From Streptomyces sp. Je 1-79 (GTDB lineage: Bacteria; Actinomycetota; Actinomycetes; Streptomycetales; Streptomycetaceae): 64,000 bases of DNA. The DNA lies in contig NZ_JAMGSL010000008.1 of the NCBI RefSeq assembly GCF_025195125.1, positions 63,627 to 127,626 on the forward strand, in the 5' to 3' direction. Both the position numbers and the translations under genes were made by a program. Positions 1-9,354 of this stretch are shown here, piece after piece. How positions within the stretch are numbered: position 1 is the first letter of the stretch; the number at the start of each line of letters is the position of its first letter. A model generated the notes under the pieces. The model worked only from the letters and a program-made list of their open reading frames with translations, was not told where the DNA came from and ran no database searches.

Positions 1-22
1 GGCCGCACCTTCGGGTGCGGCC
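1..22. terminator. Rho-independent-type hairpin of an upstream gene
   Basis: A 9-bp perfect stem closed by a TTCG tetraloop (GGCCGCACC / GGTGCGGCC). No T-tract follows, as is normal in Streptomyces. It probably ends a gene lying left of the window. Confidence 0.7.
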
Positions 23-87
23 CGCCCGGCCGTCGTTCACGGGGGTCCGTGTGGTGCTCCGCACACTGTCCCGCCGCAGGTCAAGCG

Positions 88-234
88 TGAGTTGACGGGT
101 GTTCCCGCACGTGGTGGACTTCCGGGGCCATTACGGCGGCAATGCAGAGGAAGCCCGGTGCGAATCCGGCGCGGTCCCGCCACTGTGACCGGGGAGCCCC
201 CGGGAGCCAGGAACTCTCGCCGCCGGTCACGTCG
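88..234 (+). promoter_or_regulatory. Cobalamin (B12) riboswitch
   Basis: The conserved cobalamin-aptamer core is visible: a GGTGCGAATCC block near 157, then GTCCCGCCACTGTGA near 173-188, then the B12 box GAGCCAGGAACTCTCGCC at about 203-221. The boundaries are approximate, set by a plausible P1 pairing between about 93 and 228. The cobD start lies 40 bases downstream, so the element most likely lowers expression of the whole cobD-cobB operon when adenosylcobalamin is plentiful. In actinobacteria this usually works by hiding the ribosome site; here the GAGGA ribosome site lies at about 256-260, within reach of such a fold. Confidence 0.93.
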
Positions 235-270
235 AGCCAGGGCGCGGACCCTGAGTGAGGACACAGCGCC

Positions 271-1233
271 ATGCCCGGCCGCAGTTCAGCCACAGGTGCA
301 TTCGCTTACGGCGCCGCCGCCGGTCTGGCCGCGGACCTGATCGTCGGCGACCCCCGCCGCGGCCATCCGGTCGCCGCGTTCGGCCGTGCCGCAGGGGCCG
401 TCGAGAGGCTGCTCTGGCGCGACCACCGCGGGTGGGGCGCCATGCACACCACCGTCTGCGTCGCCGGTGCCGCGGGCGCCGCCGCGCTGGCCGCCCGTAC
501 CGTACGCGCCCACCCCCGGGCCTCCGTGGCGCTGACCGCCGCCTCCGTGTGGGCCGTCGTCGGCGGGACCACCCTGGGCCGCGAGGCCCGCGCGATCGCC
601 GGGGCCCTGGCCGCCGGGGACCTGGACGTGGCCCGTGAGCGGCTCCCCCATCTGTGCGGCCGCGACCCGCAGTCCCTGGACGGTCCGGCGATGGCCCGCG
701 CGGTCGTGGAGTCCGTCGCCGAGAACACCTCCGACGCCGTCGTGGGGGCCCTGGTCTGGGGGGCCGTCGCGGGCGTTCCCGGCCTGGTCGGCTTCCGCGC
801 GGTGAACACCCTGGACGCGATGGTCGGCCACCGGTCGGCCAGGTACCGGCGCTTCGGCTGGGCCTCGGCCCGGCTCGACGACGTGGCCGGCTGGCCCGGC
901 GCCCGGCTGACGGCCGCCCTCGCCACGGTGGCCGGGGGGAATCCGCGCGGCGCGGTACGCGCCTGGAAGGCGGACGCGGCGAAGCACCCGAGCCCCAACG
1001 CCGGCCCCGTCGAGGCCTCGTTCGCGGGGGCGCTCGGCGTACGGCTCGGCGGGACGCTGTCGTACGGCGGCCGGGTCGAGCACCGGCCCGTACTGAACGG
1101 GGAGGGCCGGGCCGTGGAGGTCGGGGACATCGAACGGGCGGTCCGGCTCTCGCGCCGGGTGACCGGTCTGACGCTCGCCGCCTGTGTGGGCGGACGGATC
1201 GTGGCGGGCGCGTGGAAGCGGAGGAAGGCATGA
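271..1233 (+). CDS. cobD: Adenosylcobinamide-phosphate synthase CobD/CbiB
   Basis: This 320-residue integral membrane protein attaches the aminopropanol (or its phosphate) to adenosylcobyric acid, making adenosylcobinamide (phosphate). It has the family's usual length and its recognisable blocks: an N-terminal [13 protein letters not shown] (about residues 20-32), [17 protein letters not shown] in the middle and [20 protein letters not shown] after it. Several hydrophobic stretches fit a polytopic membrane protein. It starts at the first ATG after the B12 riboswitch, with a GAGGA ribosome site. Its stop overlaps the cobQ start (ATGA), so the two are translationally coupled. It is the first gene of a five-gene cobalamin operon. 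Confidence 0.95.
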   Translation: MPGRSSATGAFAYGAAAGLAADLIVGDPRRGHPVAAFGRAAGAVERLLWRDHRGWGAMHTTVCVAGAAGAAALAARTVRAHPRASVALTAASVWAVVGGTTLGREARAIAGALAAGDLDVARERLPHLCGRDPQSLDGPAMARAVVESVAENTSDAVVGALVWGAVAGVPGLVGFRAVNTLDAMVGHRSARYRRFGWASARLDDVAGWPGARLTAALATVAGGNPRGAVRAWKADAAKHPSPNAGPVEASFAGALGVRLGGTLSYGGRVEHRPVLNGEGRAVEVGDIERAVRLSRRVTGLTLAACVGGRIVAGAWKRRKA

Positions 1234-2738
1234 GAGGCGGGGGGCTGCTGGTCGCGGGGACCACGTCCGACGCGGGCAAGAGCGTCGTCACGGCGGGCAT
1301 CTGCCGCTGGCTGGTCCGGCAGGGCGTGAAGGTCGCCCCGTTCAAGGGCCAGAACATGTCCCTGAACTCCTTCGTGACCCGCGAGGGGGCGGAGATCGGC
1401 CGGGCGCAGGCCATGCAGGCGCAGGCGGCCCGGGTCGAGCCGACCGCGCTGATGAACCCGGTGCTCCTGAAGCCCGGCAGCGACCGCTCCAGCCAGGTCG
1501 TCCTGATGGGCAGGCCGGTGGGCGAGCTGAGTGCGCGGGGGTACCACGGGGGCAGGCAGAAGGAGCTCTTCGAGCCCGTCATGGCGTGCCTGGAGGAGTT
1601 GCGGGGCACGTATGACGCCGTGATCTGCGAGGGGGCGGGCAGTCCGGCCGAGATCAACCTGCGGCGCACGGACATCGTGAACATGGGCGTCGCGCGGGCC
1701 GCGCGGCTGCCGGTCCTCGTCGTCGGGGACATCGACCGCGGCGGGGTGTTCGCCCAGTTCTTCGGCACGACGGCGCTGCTCGCTCCCGAGGACCAGGAGC
1801 TGGTCGCGGGCTATCTCGTGAACAAGTTCCGTGGTGACGTGACCCTGTTGGAGCCTGGGCTCGACATGCTGTACGACCTGACCGGGCGCCGGACGTTCGG
1901 TGTGCTGCCGTACGCGCACGGGCTCGGCATCGACGAGGAGGACGGGCTGCGGGTCTCCCTGCGGGGCGCGGTCCGCGAGTCCGTCGTCGCGCCGCCGATC
2001 GGCGAGGACGTCCTGCGGGTCGCCGTCTGCGCCGTACCGCTGATGTCGAACTTCACGGACGTGGACGCGCTGGCGGCCGAACCGGGCGTGGTCGTGCGGT
2101 TCGTGGACCGGGCCGAGGAGCTCGTCGACGCGGACCTGGTGGTCGTCCCCGGCACCCGGGGCACGGTCAAGGCGCTGGCCTGGCTGCGCGAGCGCGGTCT
2201 CGCGGACGCGCTGGCGCGGCGGGCGGCGGAGGGCCGGCCGGTGCTCGGCATCTGCGGCGGCTTCCAGGCGCTCGGGGAGCGGATCGAGGACGAGGTCGAG
2301 TCGAAGGCGGGCACCGTCGACGGGCTCGGACTGCTGCCCGTACGGGTCCGGTTCGCGGCTGAGAAGACGCTGGCCCGGCCGGTCGGCGAGGCGCTCGGCG
2401 AGCCGGTCGAGGGGTACGAGATCCACCACGGCGTCGCGGAGGTGCTGGGCGGGGAGTCCTTCCTGGACGGCTGCCGGGTCGGCGCGGTCTGGGGGACGCA
2501 CTGGCACGGCTCCCTGGAGAGCGACGGCTTCCGCCGGGCGTTCCTGCGGGAGGTCGCGGCGGCGGCCGGACGGCGCTTCGTACCGGCTCCGGACACGTCC
2601 TTCGGCCTGCTCCGCGAGGAGCAGTTGGACCGCCTGGGCGACCTGATCGAGGAGCACGCGGACACGGACGCGCTGCTGCGGCTGATCGAGAACGGGGCGC
2701 CGGCGGGGCTGCCGTTCGTGCCCCCGGGCGCGCCGTGA
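1230..2738 (+). CDS. cobQ: Cobyric acid synthase CobQ/CbiP
   Basis: This glutamine-dependent amidotransferase amidates the b, d, e and g side chains of adenosylcobyrinic acid a,c-diamide to give cobyric acid. The 502-residue protein has the family's two halves. The N-terminal ATP-binding synthetase half carries GTTSDAGKS (residues 10-18) and [12 protein letters not shown]. The C-terminal glutaminase-like half carries [12 protein letters not shown], with the nucleophile at about Cys342, and a [12 protein letters not shown] block near the end that supplies the histidine. The start is the ATG overlapping the cobD stop; the upstream in-frame extension lies inside cobD and is not used. It is followed by chlD after about 70 bases. 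Confidence 0.95.
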   Translation: MRGGGLLVAGTTSDAGKSVVTAGICRWLVRQGVKVAPFKGQNMSLNSFVTREGAEIGRAQAMQAQAARVEPTALMNPVLLKPGSDRSSQVVLMGRPVGELSARGYHGGRQKELFEPVMACLEELRGTYDAVICEGAGSPAEINLRRTDIVNMGVARAARLPVLVVGDIDRGGVFAQFFGTTALLAPEDQELVAGYLVNKFRGDVTLLEPGLDMLYDLTGRRTFGVLPYAHGLGIDEEDGLRVSLRGAVRESVVAPPIGEDVLRVAVCAVPLMSNFTDVDALAAEPGVVVRFVDRAEELVDADLVVVPGTRGTVKALAWLRERGLADALARRAAEGRPVLGICGGFQALGERIEDEVESKAGTVDGLGLLPVRVRFAAEKTLARPVGEALGEPVEGYEIHHGVAEVLGGESFLDGCRVGAVWGTHWHGSLESDGFRRAFLREVAAAAGRRFVPAPDTSFGLLREEQLDRLGDLIEEHADTDALLRLIENGAPAGLPFVPPGAP

Positions 2739-2811
2739 CGCCCCTTCCCGTGCGCCTCCGGCTCCCCGTGTGCCTCCGCCCGCGAACCGAACTCGAAGAG
2801 AGGACCACCCG

Positions 2812-4857
2812 ATGAGCACCAGGTATCCGTTCACCGCCGTCGTCGGCATGGACGACCTGCGCCTCGCGCTGCTGCTCAACGCGGTGAGCCCGGCGGTGGG
2901 CGGTGTCCTCGTGCGCGGCGAGAAGGGCACCGCGAAGTCGACCGCCGTACGGGCGCTCGCGGACCTGCTGCCCGAGGTCCCGGTGGTCGCGGGCTGCCGG
3001 TTCAGCTGCGACCCGGCCGCGCCCGATCCGGGGTGCCCGGACGGCCCGCACGAGACCGCACCCGCCGCCGCGCGTCCGGCCCGGATGGTGGAGCTGCCCG
3101 TCGGCGCCTCCGAGGACCGGCTGGTCGGCGCGCTCGACATCGAACGGGCCCTCGCCGAGGGCGTGAAGGCCTTCGAGCCCGGGCTGCTCGCGGACGCGCA
3201 CCGCGGGATCCTGTACGTCGACGAGGTCAACCTCCTCCACGACCACCTGATCGACCTCCTCCTCGACGCGGCCGCGATGGGCTCCTCGTACGTCGAGCGC
3301 GAGGGCGTCTCCGTACGGCACGCCGCGCGTTTCCTGCTCGTCGGCACGATGAACCCCGAAGAGGGCGAGCTGCGGCCGCAGTTGCTGGACCGGTTCGGGC
3401 TGACCGTCGAGGTCGCGGCCTCCCGCGAGCCCGAGCAGCGTGTGGAGGTCGTCCGGCGCCGGCTGGCCTTCGACGACGACCCGGCCGCCTTCGCGGCCCG
3501 CTGGGCCGGCGAGGAGACCGCGCTGCGCGAGCGGATCGTGGCGGCGCGCGAGCTGCTGCCGAGCGTGGTGCTCGGGGACGCGGCCCTGCTCCAGATCGCC
3601 GCGACCTGCGCCGCGTTCGAGGTGGACGGCATGCGCGCGGACATCGTGATGGCGCGGACGGCGACGGCGCTCGCCGCGTGGGCCGGGCGGACGGACGTCA
3701 CCTCCGACGACGTACGGCAGGCCGCGCTGCTCGCCCTCCCCCACCGCAGGCGGCGGAACCCCTTCGACGCGCCGGGGCTCGACGAGGACAAGCTCGACGA
3801 GACGCTGGAGCGGTTCAAGGGCGAGGACGAGGGCGACGACGACCCGGACCCCGGTCCCGAGGGCCCCGGCGGCCCCGGTGGCGGCGGTGTGCCGCCGCAG
3901 GGCGAGGGGCCGGACTCCGCGCCCGAGAGCGACCGGCCGGACCGGACCGACCCCGCCGACGGCGCCGACGAGGCCCCGGCGCCCGCCCCGGGCGGGAGCG
4001 GCGCCGGTGAGCGTGCCGCGGTGAAGGCCGCCGAGCCGTTCCGTACGAAGATGCTCAGCGTGCCCGGCCTCGGCGAGGGCGCGGCCGGGCGCCGCTCCCG
4101 GGCCCGCACCGAGCACGGCAGGACGACCGGCGCCGTACGGCCCCGGGGCGCGCTGACCAAGCTGCACCTGACCGCGACCGTGCACGCCGCCGCCCCGCAC
4201 CAGAAGGCGCGCGGCCGGACCGGCCCCGGGCTCGTGGTCCGCCGGGACGATCTGCGGCAGGCCACGCGCGAGGGCCGGGAGGGGAACCTGGTGCTCTTCG
4301 CCGTGGACGCCTCCGGTTCGATGGCGGCGCGGCAGCGGATGAGCGCGGTGAAGGGCGCGGTGCTCTCGCTGCTCCTCGACGCCTACCAGCGGCGCGACAA
4401 GGTCGGCCTGGTGACCTTCAGGGGCCGGGACGCCGAGGTGGCCCTGCCGCCGACCTCGTCCGTGGACGCGGCGGCGGCACGGCTGGAACAGCTCCCGACG
4501 GGCGGCCGCACACCGCTGTCGGCGGGGCTGCTCAAGGCCCATGACGTGCTGCGCGTCGAGCGGCTGCGCGACCCCTCGCGCCGCCCCCTGCTCGTCGTGG
4601 TCACCGACGGCCGGGCGACCGGGGGCGGCGCCGACCCGGTGGCGCTCGCCGCGCGTGCCGCGCGACTGCACGCCTCCGAGGGCACCGCGGCCGTCGTCGT
4701 GGACTGCGAGACCGGTCCCGTACGGCTGGGGCTCGCCGGTGACCTCGCCCGCGAACTGGGCGGCACCGCCGTGACCTTGGACGAGCTGCGCGCCGACTCG
4801 ATCGCCGGTCTCGTCAGGAACGTTCAGGCAGAGCACGCAACGAGGAGGGCCGCTTAA
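2812..4857 (+). CDS. Magnesium/cobalt chelatase ATPase, fused ChlI-ChlD type
   Basis: This 681-residue protein fuses the two ATPase subunits of a metal chelatase. The AAA+ (ChlI-like) part has Walker A GEKGTAKST at residues 36-44 and Walker B ILYVDEVNLL. An acidic, Gly/Pro-rich linker covers about residues 340-405. The C-terminal VWA (ChlD-like) domain has the MIDAS motif DASGS near residue 499. In actinobacteria such a protein is thought to power cobalt insertion with a CobN-type subunit; the cobalamin context supports this, but no cobN is in the window. ATG at 2812 was chosen over an upstream in-frame GTG because an AGAGAGGA ribosome site sits just before it. It overlaps cobO (TAATG). Confidence 0.9.
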   Translation: MSTRYPFTAVVGMDDLRLALLLNAVSPAVGGVLVRGEKGTAKSTAVRALADLLPEVPVVAGCRFSCDPAAPDPGCPDGPHETAPAAARPARMVELPVGASEDRLVGALDIERALAEGVKAFEPGLLADAHRGILYVDEVNLLHDHLIDLLLDAAAMGSSYVEREGVSVRHAARFLLVGTMNPEEGELRPQLLDRFGLTVEVAASREPEQRVEVVRRRLAFDDDPAAFAARWAGEETALRERIVAARELLPSVVLGDAALLQIAATCAAFEVDGMRADIVMARTATALAAWAGRTDVTSDDVRQAALLALPHRRRRNPFDAPGLDEDKLDETLERFKGEDEGDDDPDPGPEGPGGPGGGGVPPQGEGPDSAPESDRPDRTDPADGADEAPAPAPGGSGAGERAAVKAAEPFRTKMLSVPGLGEGAAGRRSRARTEHGRTTGAVRPRGALTKLHLTATVHAAAPHQKARGRTGPGLVVRRDDLRQATREGREGNLVLFAVDASGSMAARQRMSAVKGAVLSLLLDAYQRRDKVGLVTFRGRDAEVALPPTSSVDAAAARLEQLPTGGRTPLSAGLLKAHDVLRVERLRDPSRRPLLVVVTDGRATGGGADPVALAARAARLHASEGTAAVVVDCETGPVRLGLAGDLARELGGTAVTLDELRADSIAGLVRNVQAEHATRRAA

Positions 4858-5465
4858 TGCCGCAGGGACAGCCGACCGTCGTTCCCGACGACGGTCTCAC
4901 GACCCGTCAGCGCCGCAACCGCGCGCTGGTGATGGTCCACACCGGCGTCGGCAAGGGGAAGTCGACCGCCGCCTTCGGCATGGCGCTGCGCGCCTGGAAC
5001 CAGGGCTGGCCGATCGGGGTGTTCCAGTTCGTCAAGTCCGCCAAGTGGAAGGTCGGCGAGGAGAACGCCCTCAAGGCGCTCGGCGAGACCGGCAAGGGCG
5101 GCACGGTCACCTGGAACAAGATGGGCGAGGGCTGGTCCTGGATCCAGCGCGAGGTCGCCGAGGGCGAGCAGTCGCACGAGGACAAGGCGCGCGAGGGCTG
5201 GGAGCAGGTCAAGCGTGACCTCGCCGAGGAGAGGTACAAGTTCTACGTCCTCGACGAGTTCGCGTACCTGCTGCACTGGGGCTGGATCGACACGGCCGAG
5301 GTGGTCGAGGTGCTGCGCGACCGTCCCGGGCACCAGCACGTCGTCATCACCGGCCGCCACGCCCCGCAGGAGCTCGTGGACTTCGCGGACCTCGTGACGG
5401 ACATGTCGAAGGTGAAGCACCCGATGGACGCGGGTCAAAAGGGCCAGCGGGGCATCGAGTGGTAG
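4857..5465 (+). CDS. cobO: Cob(I)alamin adenosyltransferase CobO/BtuR
   Basis: This enzyme transfers the 5'-deoxyadenosyl group of ATP to cob(I)alamin or cob(I)yrinic acid a,c-diamide, forming the Co-C bond of the coenzyme. The 202-residue product has the family's ATP-binding loop HTGVGKGKSTAAFGMALR (about residues 24-41) and the conserved YVLDEFAYLLHWGWID segment, where E. coli BtuR has its LDE motif. The GRHAP block follows (TGRHAPQELVDFADLVTDM). It starts at an ATG that shares one base with the chlD stop, and its end overlaps the cobB start by seven bases, so it is read as part of the riboswitch-controlled operon. Confidence 0.95.
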   Translation: MPQGQPTVVPDDGLTTRQRRNRALVMVHTGVGKGKSTAAFGMALRAWNQGWPIGVFQFVKSAKWKVGEENALKALGETGKGGTVTWNKMGEGWSWIQREVAEGEQSHEDKAREGWEQVKRDLAEERYKFYVLDEFAYLLHWGWIDTAEVVEVLRDRPGHQHVVITGRHAPQELVDFADLVTDMSKVKHPMDAGQKGQRGIEW

Positions 5466-6874
5466 CACGTCTCGTCATCGCGGCGCCGTCCTCCGGCGCG
5501 GGCAAGACCACGGTCGCGACCGGTCTGATGGCCGCGTTCGCGGGCCGTGGTCTGGCGGTCTCGCCGCACAAGGTCGGGCCGGACTACATCGACCCGGGGT
5601 ACCACGCGCTCGCGACCGGCCGCCCGGGCCGCAACCTCGACGCGTACATGTGCGGTACGGGGCTGATCGCGCCGCTCTTCGAGCACGGGGCGCGCGGCTG
5701 CGACCTGGCGGTCGTCGAGGGCGTCATGGGCCTGTACGACGGCGCCGCCGACCAGGGGGAGCTGGCGTCGACGGCGCAGGTGGCGAAGATCCTCAAGGCG
5801 CCGGTCGTCCTCGTCGTGGACGCCTCGTCGCAGTCGCGGTCGGTGGCGGCGCTGGTGCACGGGTTCGCCTCGTGGGATCCGGAGGTGCGGATCGGCGGGG
5901 TGATCCTGAACAAGGTCGCCACGGACCGGCACGAGCATCTGCTCCGGGAGGCGCTGGGCGGGTCGGGGGTTCCCGTACTGGGTGTGCTCCGGCGCGCCCC
6001 GGCCGTCGCCACGCCGTCGCGGCACCTGGGGCTGGTCCCGGTCGCGGAGCGGCAGGCGGCGGCGGTTGCCGCCGTGGCGGCGCAGGGGGAGCAGGTTCTC
6101 CAGGGCTGCGACCTGGATGCGTTGCTGGCCCTCGCGCGATCGGCGCCGGAGCTGCACGCCGAGGCGTGGGAGCCCCTCAGGTCGTGGGCAGACGTTCCGC
6201 AGGGCGCAACGGGTGGGCGGAACCCGGCCACCGGCCCGCACCCGGCACAGAACCGGGGCCGTCGCCCGGTGGTCGCCGTGGCCGGTGGCGCCGCCTTCAC
6301 CTTCTCGTACGCCGAGCACACGGAGCTGCTGACCGCCGCCGGCGCCGAGGTCGTCACCTTCGATCCGCTGCGGGACGAGGCACTTCCCGACGGGACGAGC
6401 GGGCTCGTCATAGGCGGGGGGTTTCCCGAGATGTACGGGGCCGAGCTCTCCGCCAACGAGCCGCTGCGGAAGGCCGTCGCCGCACTGGCCGCCTCCGGGG
6501 CGCCGGTCGCCGCCGAGTGTGCCGGGCTGCTGTACCTCGCCCGTTCGCTCGACGGGACGCCGATGTGCGGCGTGCTCGACGCCGACGCGCGGATGTCGGA
6601 GCGGCTCACGCTCGGGTACCGGGACGCCGTGGCCGTGAGCGACAGTTCGCTCGCCGCGGCCGGGGCGCGGATGCGGGGCCACGAGTTCCACCGGACCGTG
6701 ATCGAGCCGGGCGCGGGCATGCAGGCGGCCTGGGGGCTGCGGCAGCCGGAGCGGCGCATGGAGGGGTTCGTACAGCAGGGGGTGCACGCGAGTTATGTGC
6801 ACACCCACTGGGCGGGTGCCCCGGAGGCCGCCGTGCGGTTCGTGGAGCACTGCGCGAACGGGCCCGCCGCGTGA
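5459..6874 (+). CDS. cobB: Cobyrinic acid a,c-diamide synthase CobB/CbiA
   Basis: This glutamine-dependent amidotransferase amidates the a and c acetate side chains of (hydrogeno)cobyrinic acid. The 471-residue protein has an N-terminal ATP-binding domain starting with LVIAAPSSGAGKTTVATGLM and continuing with KVGPDYIDPGYH. The C-terminal glutaminase domain has VIGGGFPEMY and AECAGLLYLARSL, which holds the nucleophilic Cys, and a late HTHWAG histidine block. The GTG start lies inside the cobO end. It is the last gene of the operon and converges with the ZIP gene, whose stop lies only three bases away, so no separate terminator fits between them. Confidence 0.94.
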   Translation: MVARLVIAAPSSGAGKTTVATGLMAAFAGRGLAVSPHKVGPDYIDPGYHALATGRPGRNLDAYMCGTGLIAPLFEHGARGCDLAVVEGVMGLYDGAADQGELASTAQVAKILKAPVVLVVDASSQSRSVAALVHGFASWDPEVRIGGVILNKVATDRHEHLLREALGGSGVPVLGVLRRAPAVATPSRHLGLVPVAERQAAAVAAVAAQGEQVLQGCDLDALLALARSAPELHAEAWEPLRSWADVPQGATGGRNPATGPHPAQNRGRRPVVAVAGGAAFTFSYAEHTELLTAAGAEVVTFDPLRDEALPDGTSGLVIGGGFPEMYGAELSANEPLRKAVAALAASGAPVAAECAGLLYLARSLDGTPMCGVLDADARMSERLTLGYRDAVAVSDSSLAAAGARMRGHEFHRTVIEPGAGMQAAWGLRQPERRMEGFVQQGVHASYVHTHWAGAPEAAVRFVEHCANGPAA

Positions 6875-6876
6875 GA

Positions 6877-7656
6877 TCAGCCGCCGGAGACGCCCACCAC
6901 GACCCAGATGAAGCCCACGCCCCCCACCGTGCACAACAGGGTGGAGAGGGCCGGGTGTTCGTGGTGGGCCTCCGGGAGGATCTCGGCGGCGGCGAGGTAG
7001 AGCAGGGCGCCGCCGAAGAATCCGAGATAGCTGCCGAGCAGTTCCTCCGGAAGGGTGAACAGCAGAGTGGACGCGGCGCCGACGATCGGCGCGAGAGCGT
7101 CCGCGATCAGCATGATGACCGCCTTGCGACGGGCGTTCCCGTACAGGCTGGTGATCGTGTACGTGTTGAATCCGTCGGCGAAGTCGTGGGTGATGACGGC
7201 GAGCGCGACGGTCGCGCCCATGCCTCCGCCGACCTGGAAGGCGGCGCCGAGCGCGATGCCGTCCATGAGGCTGTGGGCGACCATCGCGGCCGCCGCGGTA
7301 AGGCCGACCTGCGGTACGCGCCCGCCCGTCTCCCGACCACCACCCCTCGTCGAAGCGCTTCGCGCTGCTCCCCAATCGGCGCCCACCCCGTGTGCCGCCT
7401 GACGGACCGCCAGCAGCCGTTCCACGACATGGGCGAAGAGGAAGCCGCCGACGAAGAGCAGCAGGGCCTGCGGCACGCCGAAGAGGGGGGTGCCCGCGGC
7501 CTCCACGGCCTCCGGCAGGAGGTCGAGCCCGACCACGCCGAGCATGAGTCCGCCGGCGAGGCCGAGGACGAGGTGGCGCCGGTCGGTGACGCGCTGCGCC
7601 GTCCAGCCGCCGAACAGCGTCATGAGGAACGCGCCGAGCGCGACGAAAACGGCCAT
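6877..7656 (-). CDS. ZIP-family metal transporter
   Basis: This 259-residue polytopic membrane protein belongs to the ZIP family of divalent-metal importers. The diagnostic metal-site helices are present: HSLMDGIALG (about residues 148-157) and HDFADGFNT (about 178-186), plus a late ILPEAHHEH. A variable Gly/Arg-rich loop precedes the HSLMDG helix. Members carry Zn, Fe, Mn or Co; the cobalamin context makes cobalt an attractive but unproven substrate. There is no riboswitch or clear Zur site upstream. The start has an AAAGG just before the ATG and a TATCC/GGATA-rich segment about 15 bases upstream, so a very short leader is likely. It diverges from the cobE-cobC fusion. Confidence 0.85.
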   Translation of the reverse strand: MAVFVALGAFLMTLFGGWTAQRVTDRRHLVLGLAGGLMLGVVGLDLLPEAVEAAGTPLFGVPQALLLFVGGFLFAHVVERLLAVRQAAHGVGADWGAARSASTRGGGRETGGRVPQVGLTAAAAMVAHSLMDGIALGAAFQVGGGMGATVALAVITHDFADGFNTYTITSLYGNARRKAVIMLIADALAPIVGAASTLLFTLPEELLGSYLGFFGGALLYLAAAEILPEAHHEHPALSTLLCTVGGVGFIWVVVGVSGG

Positions 7657-7718
7657 GCGCCTTTGCTATCCGATCGCGCGCGGTCCGCGCACATCGTTGT
7701 GCCGACCGGGGGCGCGCG

Positions 7719-9266
7719 GTGAACGGCGTGACGGTGGGCGTCGGCGCCCGGTCCGGGGTGCCTGTGGACGAGGTCCTCGCCTTGGTCGCGGCGGCGCTGC
7801 GGGAGGCTGGTCTCACGGCTTCGGACGTGACGGCGCTCGCCACGCTGGAGGCGCGGGCGGCCGAGCCCGGGATCGTGGACGCGGCCGGGCGGCTCGGCGT
7901 GCCCCTGCGGGGTTACCGGGCCGAGGAGTTGGCGGCCGTGTCCGTACCGCACCCCTCGGCGGCTCCGCTGGCGGCGACGGGGACGGCGTCGGTGGCGGAG
8001 GCCGCGGCGCTGCTCGCGGCGGGCGCCGGTGCCGTGCTTCTCGTACCGAAGCGGAAATCGGCGCGCGTGACGTGCGCGATTGCCCGTTCCCTCCCCTTTC
8101 ATCCGAACGAAGATGCCGCTGCCGTACGGTTGTTGCCCCGGAGACAGGGGTACATCGCTGGTCAGACGGAGCCCCGTACACCCCCCACTCATCACCCGAC
8201 GGCGGCCATGGATATCCACGCGCACAGAGACGTCCACGATCTGCGACACCACGGTGACGCGGAGGTACGGGACGAGAAGCTGATCGACCTCGCGGTCAAC
8301 GTCCGGACGAACACTCCGCCGGAGTGGCTGCGGGCGCGGATCGCCGATTCCCTGACAGGTCTGGCGCTCTACCCGGACGGACGGGCCGCGCGGGCGGCGG
8401 TCGCCGAGCGGCACGATCTGCCGGCCGGGCGCGTGCTGCTCACGGCCGGGGCGGCGGAGGCGTTCGTGCTGATCGCGCGGGCGCTGCCGGCACGGCGGCC
8501 GGTGGTGGTGCACCCGCAGTTCACCGAGCCCGAGGCGGCCCTGCGCGACGCGGGCCACGAGGTGGGCCGGGTGCTGCTCCGGGAGCGGGACGGCTTCCGG
8601 CTCGATCCCGCGACCGTGCCGCAGGACGCGGACCTGGTGGTGATCGGCAACCCGACGAACCCGACGTCCGTGCTGCATCCGGCGGAGACGATCACGGCGC
8701 TGGCGCGGCCCGGCCGGACGCTGGTGGTGGACGAGGCGTTCATGGACGCGGTGCCGGGCGAACGGGAGTCGCTGGCCGGGCGGACGGACGTGCCGGGGCT
8801 TGTGGTGCTGCGGAGCCTCACGAAGACCTGGGGTCTGGCGGGGCTGCGGATCGGCTACGTCCTCGCGTGTCCGGAGACGGTCGCGCTCCTTGAGCGGGCG
8901 CAGCCGCTGTGGCCGGTGTCCACCCCCGCGCTGGTGGCGGCGGAGGCGTGCATGTCGCGGGCGGCGCTCGCGGAGGCGGAGCTGGCGGCGCACCGGATCG
9001 GGGTGGAGCGGACCCATCTGCTGGCGGGGCTCGCGGAGTTCGACGAGGTGCGTGCGGTGACGGCGGCGGAGGGTCCGTTCGTACTGGTCCGGATCGATCG
9101 CGCGGACGCGGTACGGGAGCGGCTGCGGGCGCTGGGTTTCGCGGCGCGGCGCGGGGACACGTTCCCGGGGCTCGACCGGAACTGGCTGCGGCTGGCGGTG
9201 CGGGACCGGGTCACCACGAACAGATTCCTGCAGGCCCTGGACCAGGCCCTGTTGATCGAGGGCTAG
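7719..9266 (+). CDS. cobC: CobE/CbiG-C domain fused to CobC-type PLP enzyme
   Basis: This reading frame joins two cobalamin proteins. Residues 1-125 match the CbiG C-terminal/CobE fold (TVGVGARSGVPVDEV start, ATLEARAAEPG middle). Residues from about 164 on are a PLP-dependent enzyme of the CobC/HisC class, with NPTNPTSVL and the Schiff-base lysine in SLTKTWGLAGLRIGY. This class (Rv2231c/CobC) is linked to making the aminopropanol phosphate arm. The linker, residues 126-163, is low-conservation and looks like translated intergenic DNA. An ATG at 8208 (MDIHAHRDVHDL) could start a separate CobC, but no ribosome site is visible there. Start: GTG with upstream GGGGG. Fusion versus two overlapping products is unresolved. 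Confidence 0.8.
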   Translation: MNGVTVGVGARSGVPVDEVLALVAAALREAGLTASDVTALATLEARAAEPGIVDAAGRLGVPLRGYRAEELAAVSVPHPSAAPLAATGTASVAEAAALLAAGAGAVLLVPKRKSARVTCAIARSLPFHPNEDAAAVRLLPRRQGYIAGQTEPRTPPTHHPTAAMDIHAHRDVHDLRHHGDAEVRDEKLIDLAVNVRTNTPPEWLRARIADSLTGLALYPDGRAARAAVAERHDLPAGRVLLTAGAAEAFVLIARALPARRPVVVHPQFTEPEAALRDAGHEVGRVLLRERDGFRLDPATVPQDADLVVIGNPTNPTSVLHPAETITALARPGRTLVVDEAFMDAVPGERESLAGRTDVPGLVVLRSLTKTWGLAGLRIGYVLACPETVALLERAQPLWPVSTPALVAAEACMSRAALAEAELAAHRIGVERTHLLAGLAEFDEVRAVTAAEGPFVLVRIDRADAVRERLRALGFAARRGDTFPGLDRNWLRLAVRDRVTTNRFLQALDQALLIEG

Positions 9267-9306
9267 GCCCTGTCGGGGTAGAGCGCGGACGCCGACGCGC
9301 GGGGTC

Positions 9307-9326
9307 GGGCGGTGTCACCACCGCCC
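9307..9326. terminator. Hairpin between convergent genes
   Basis: Perfect 8-bp arms GGGCGGTG / CACCGCCC around a 4-base loop, placed between the convergent cobC fusion and the surface-protein gene. It could serve both strands. Confidence 0.55.
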
Positions 9327-9354
9327 TCGCCCGCTCCCCTCCCCCTCGGGTCGG

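Noticed and set aside
306-4265. 1319-codon open frame on the minus strand under the cobalamin genes
   Set aside because: It is antisense to well-recognised cobD, cobQ and chlD genes; its composition is Ser/Arg/Pro-rich shadow sequence with no motif.
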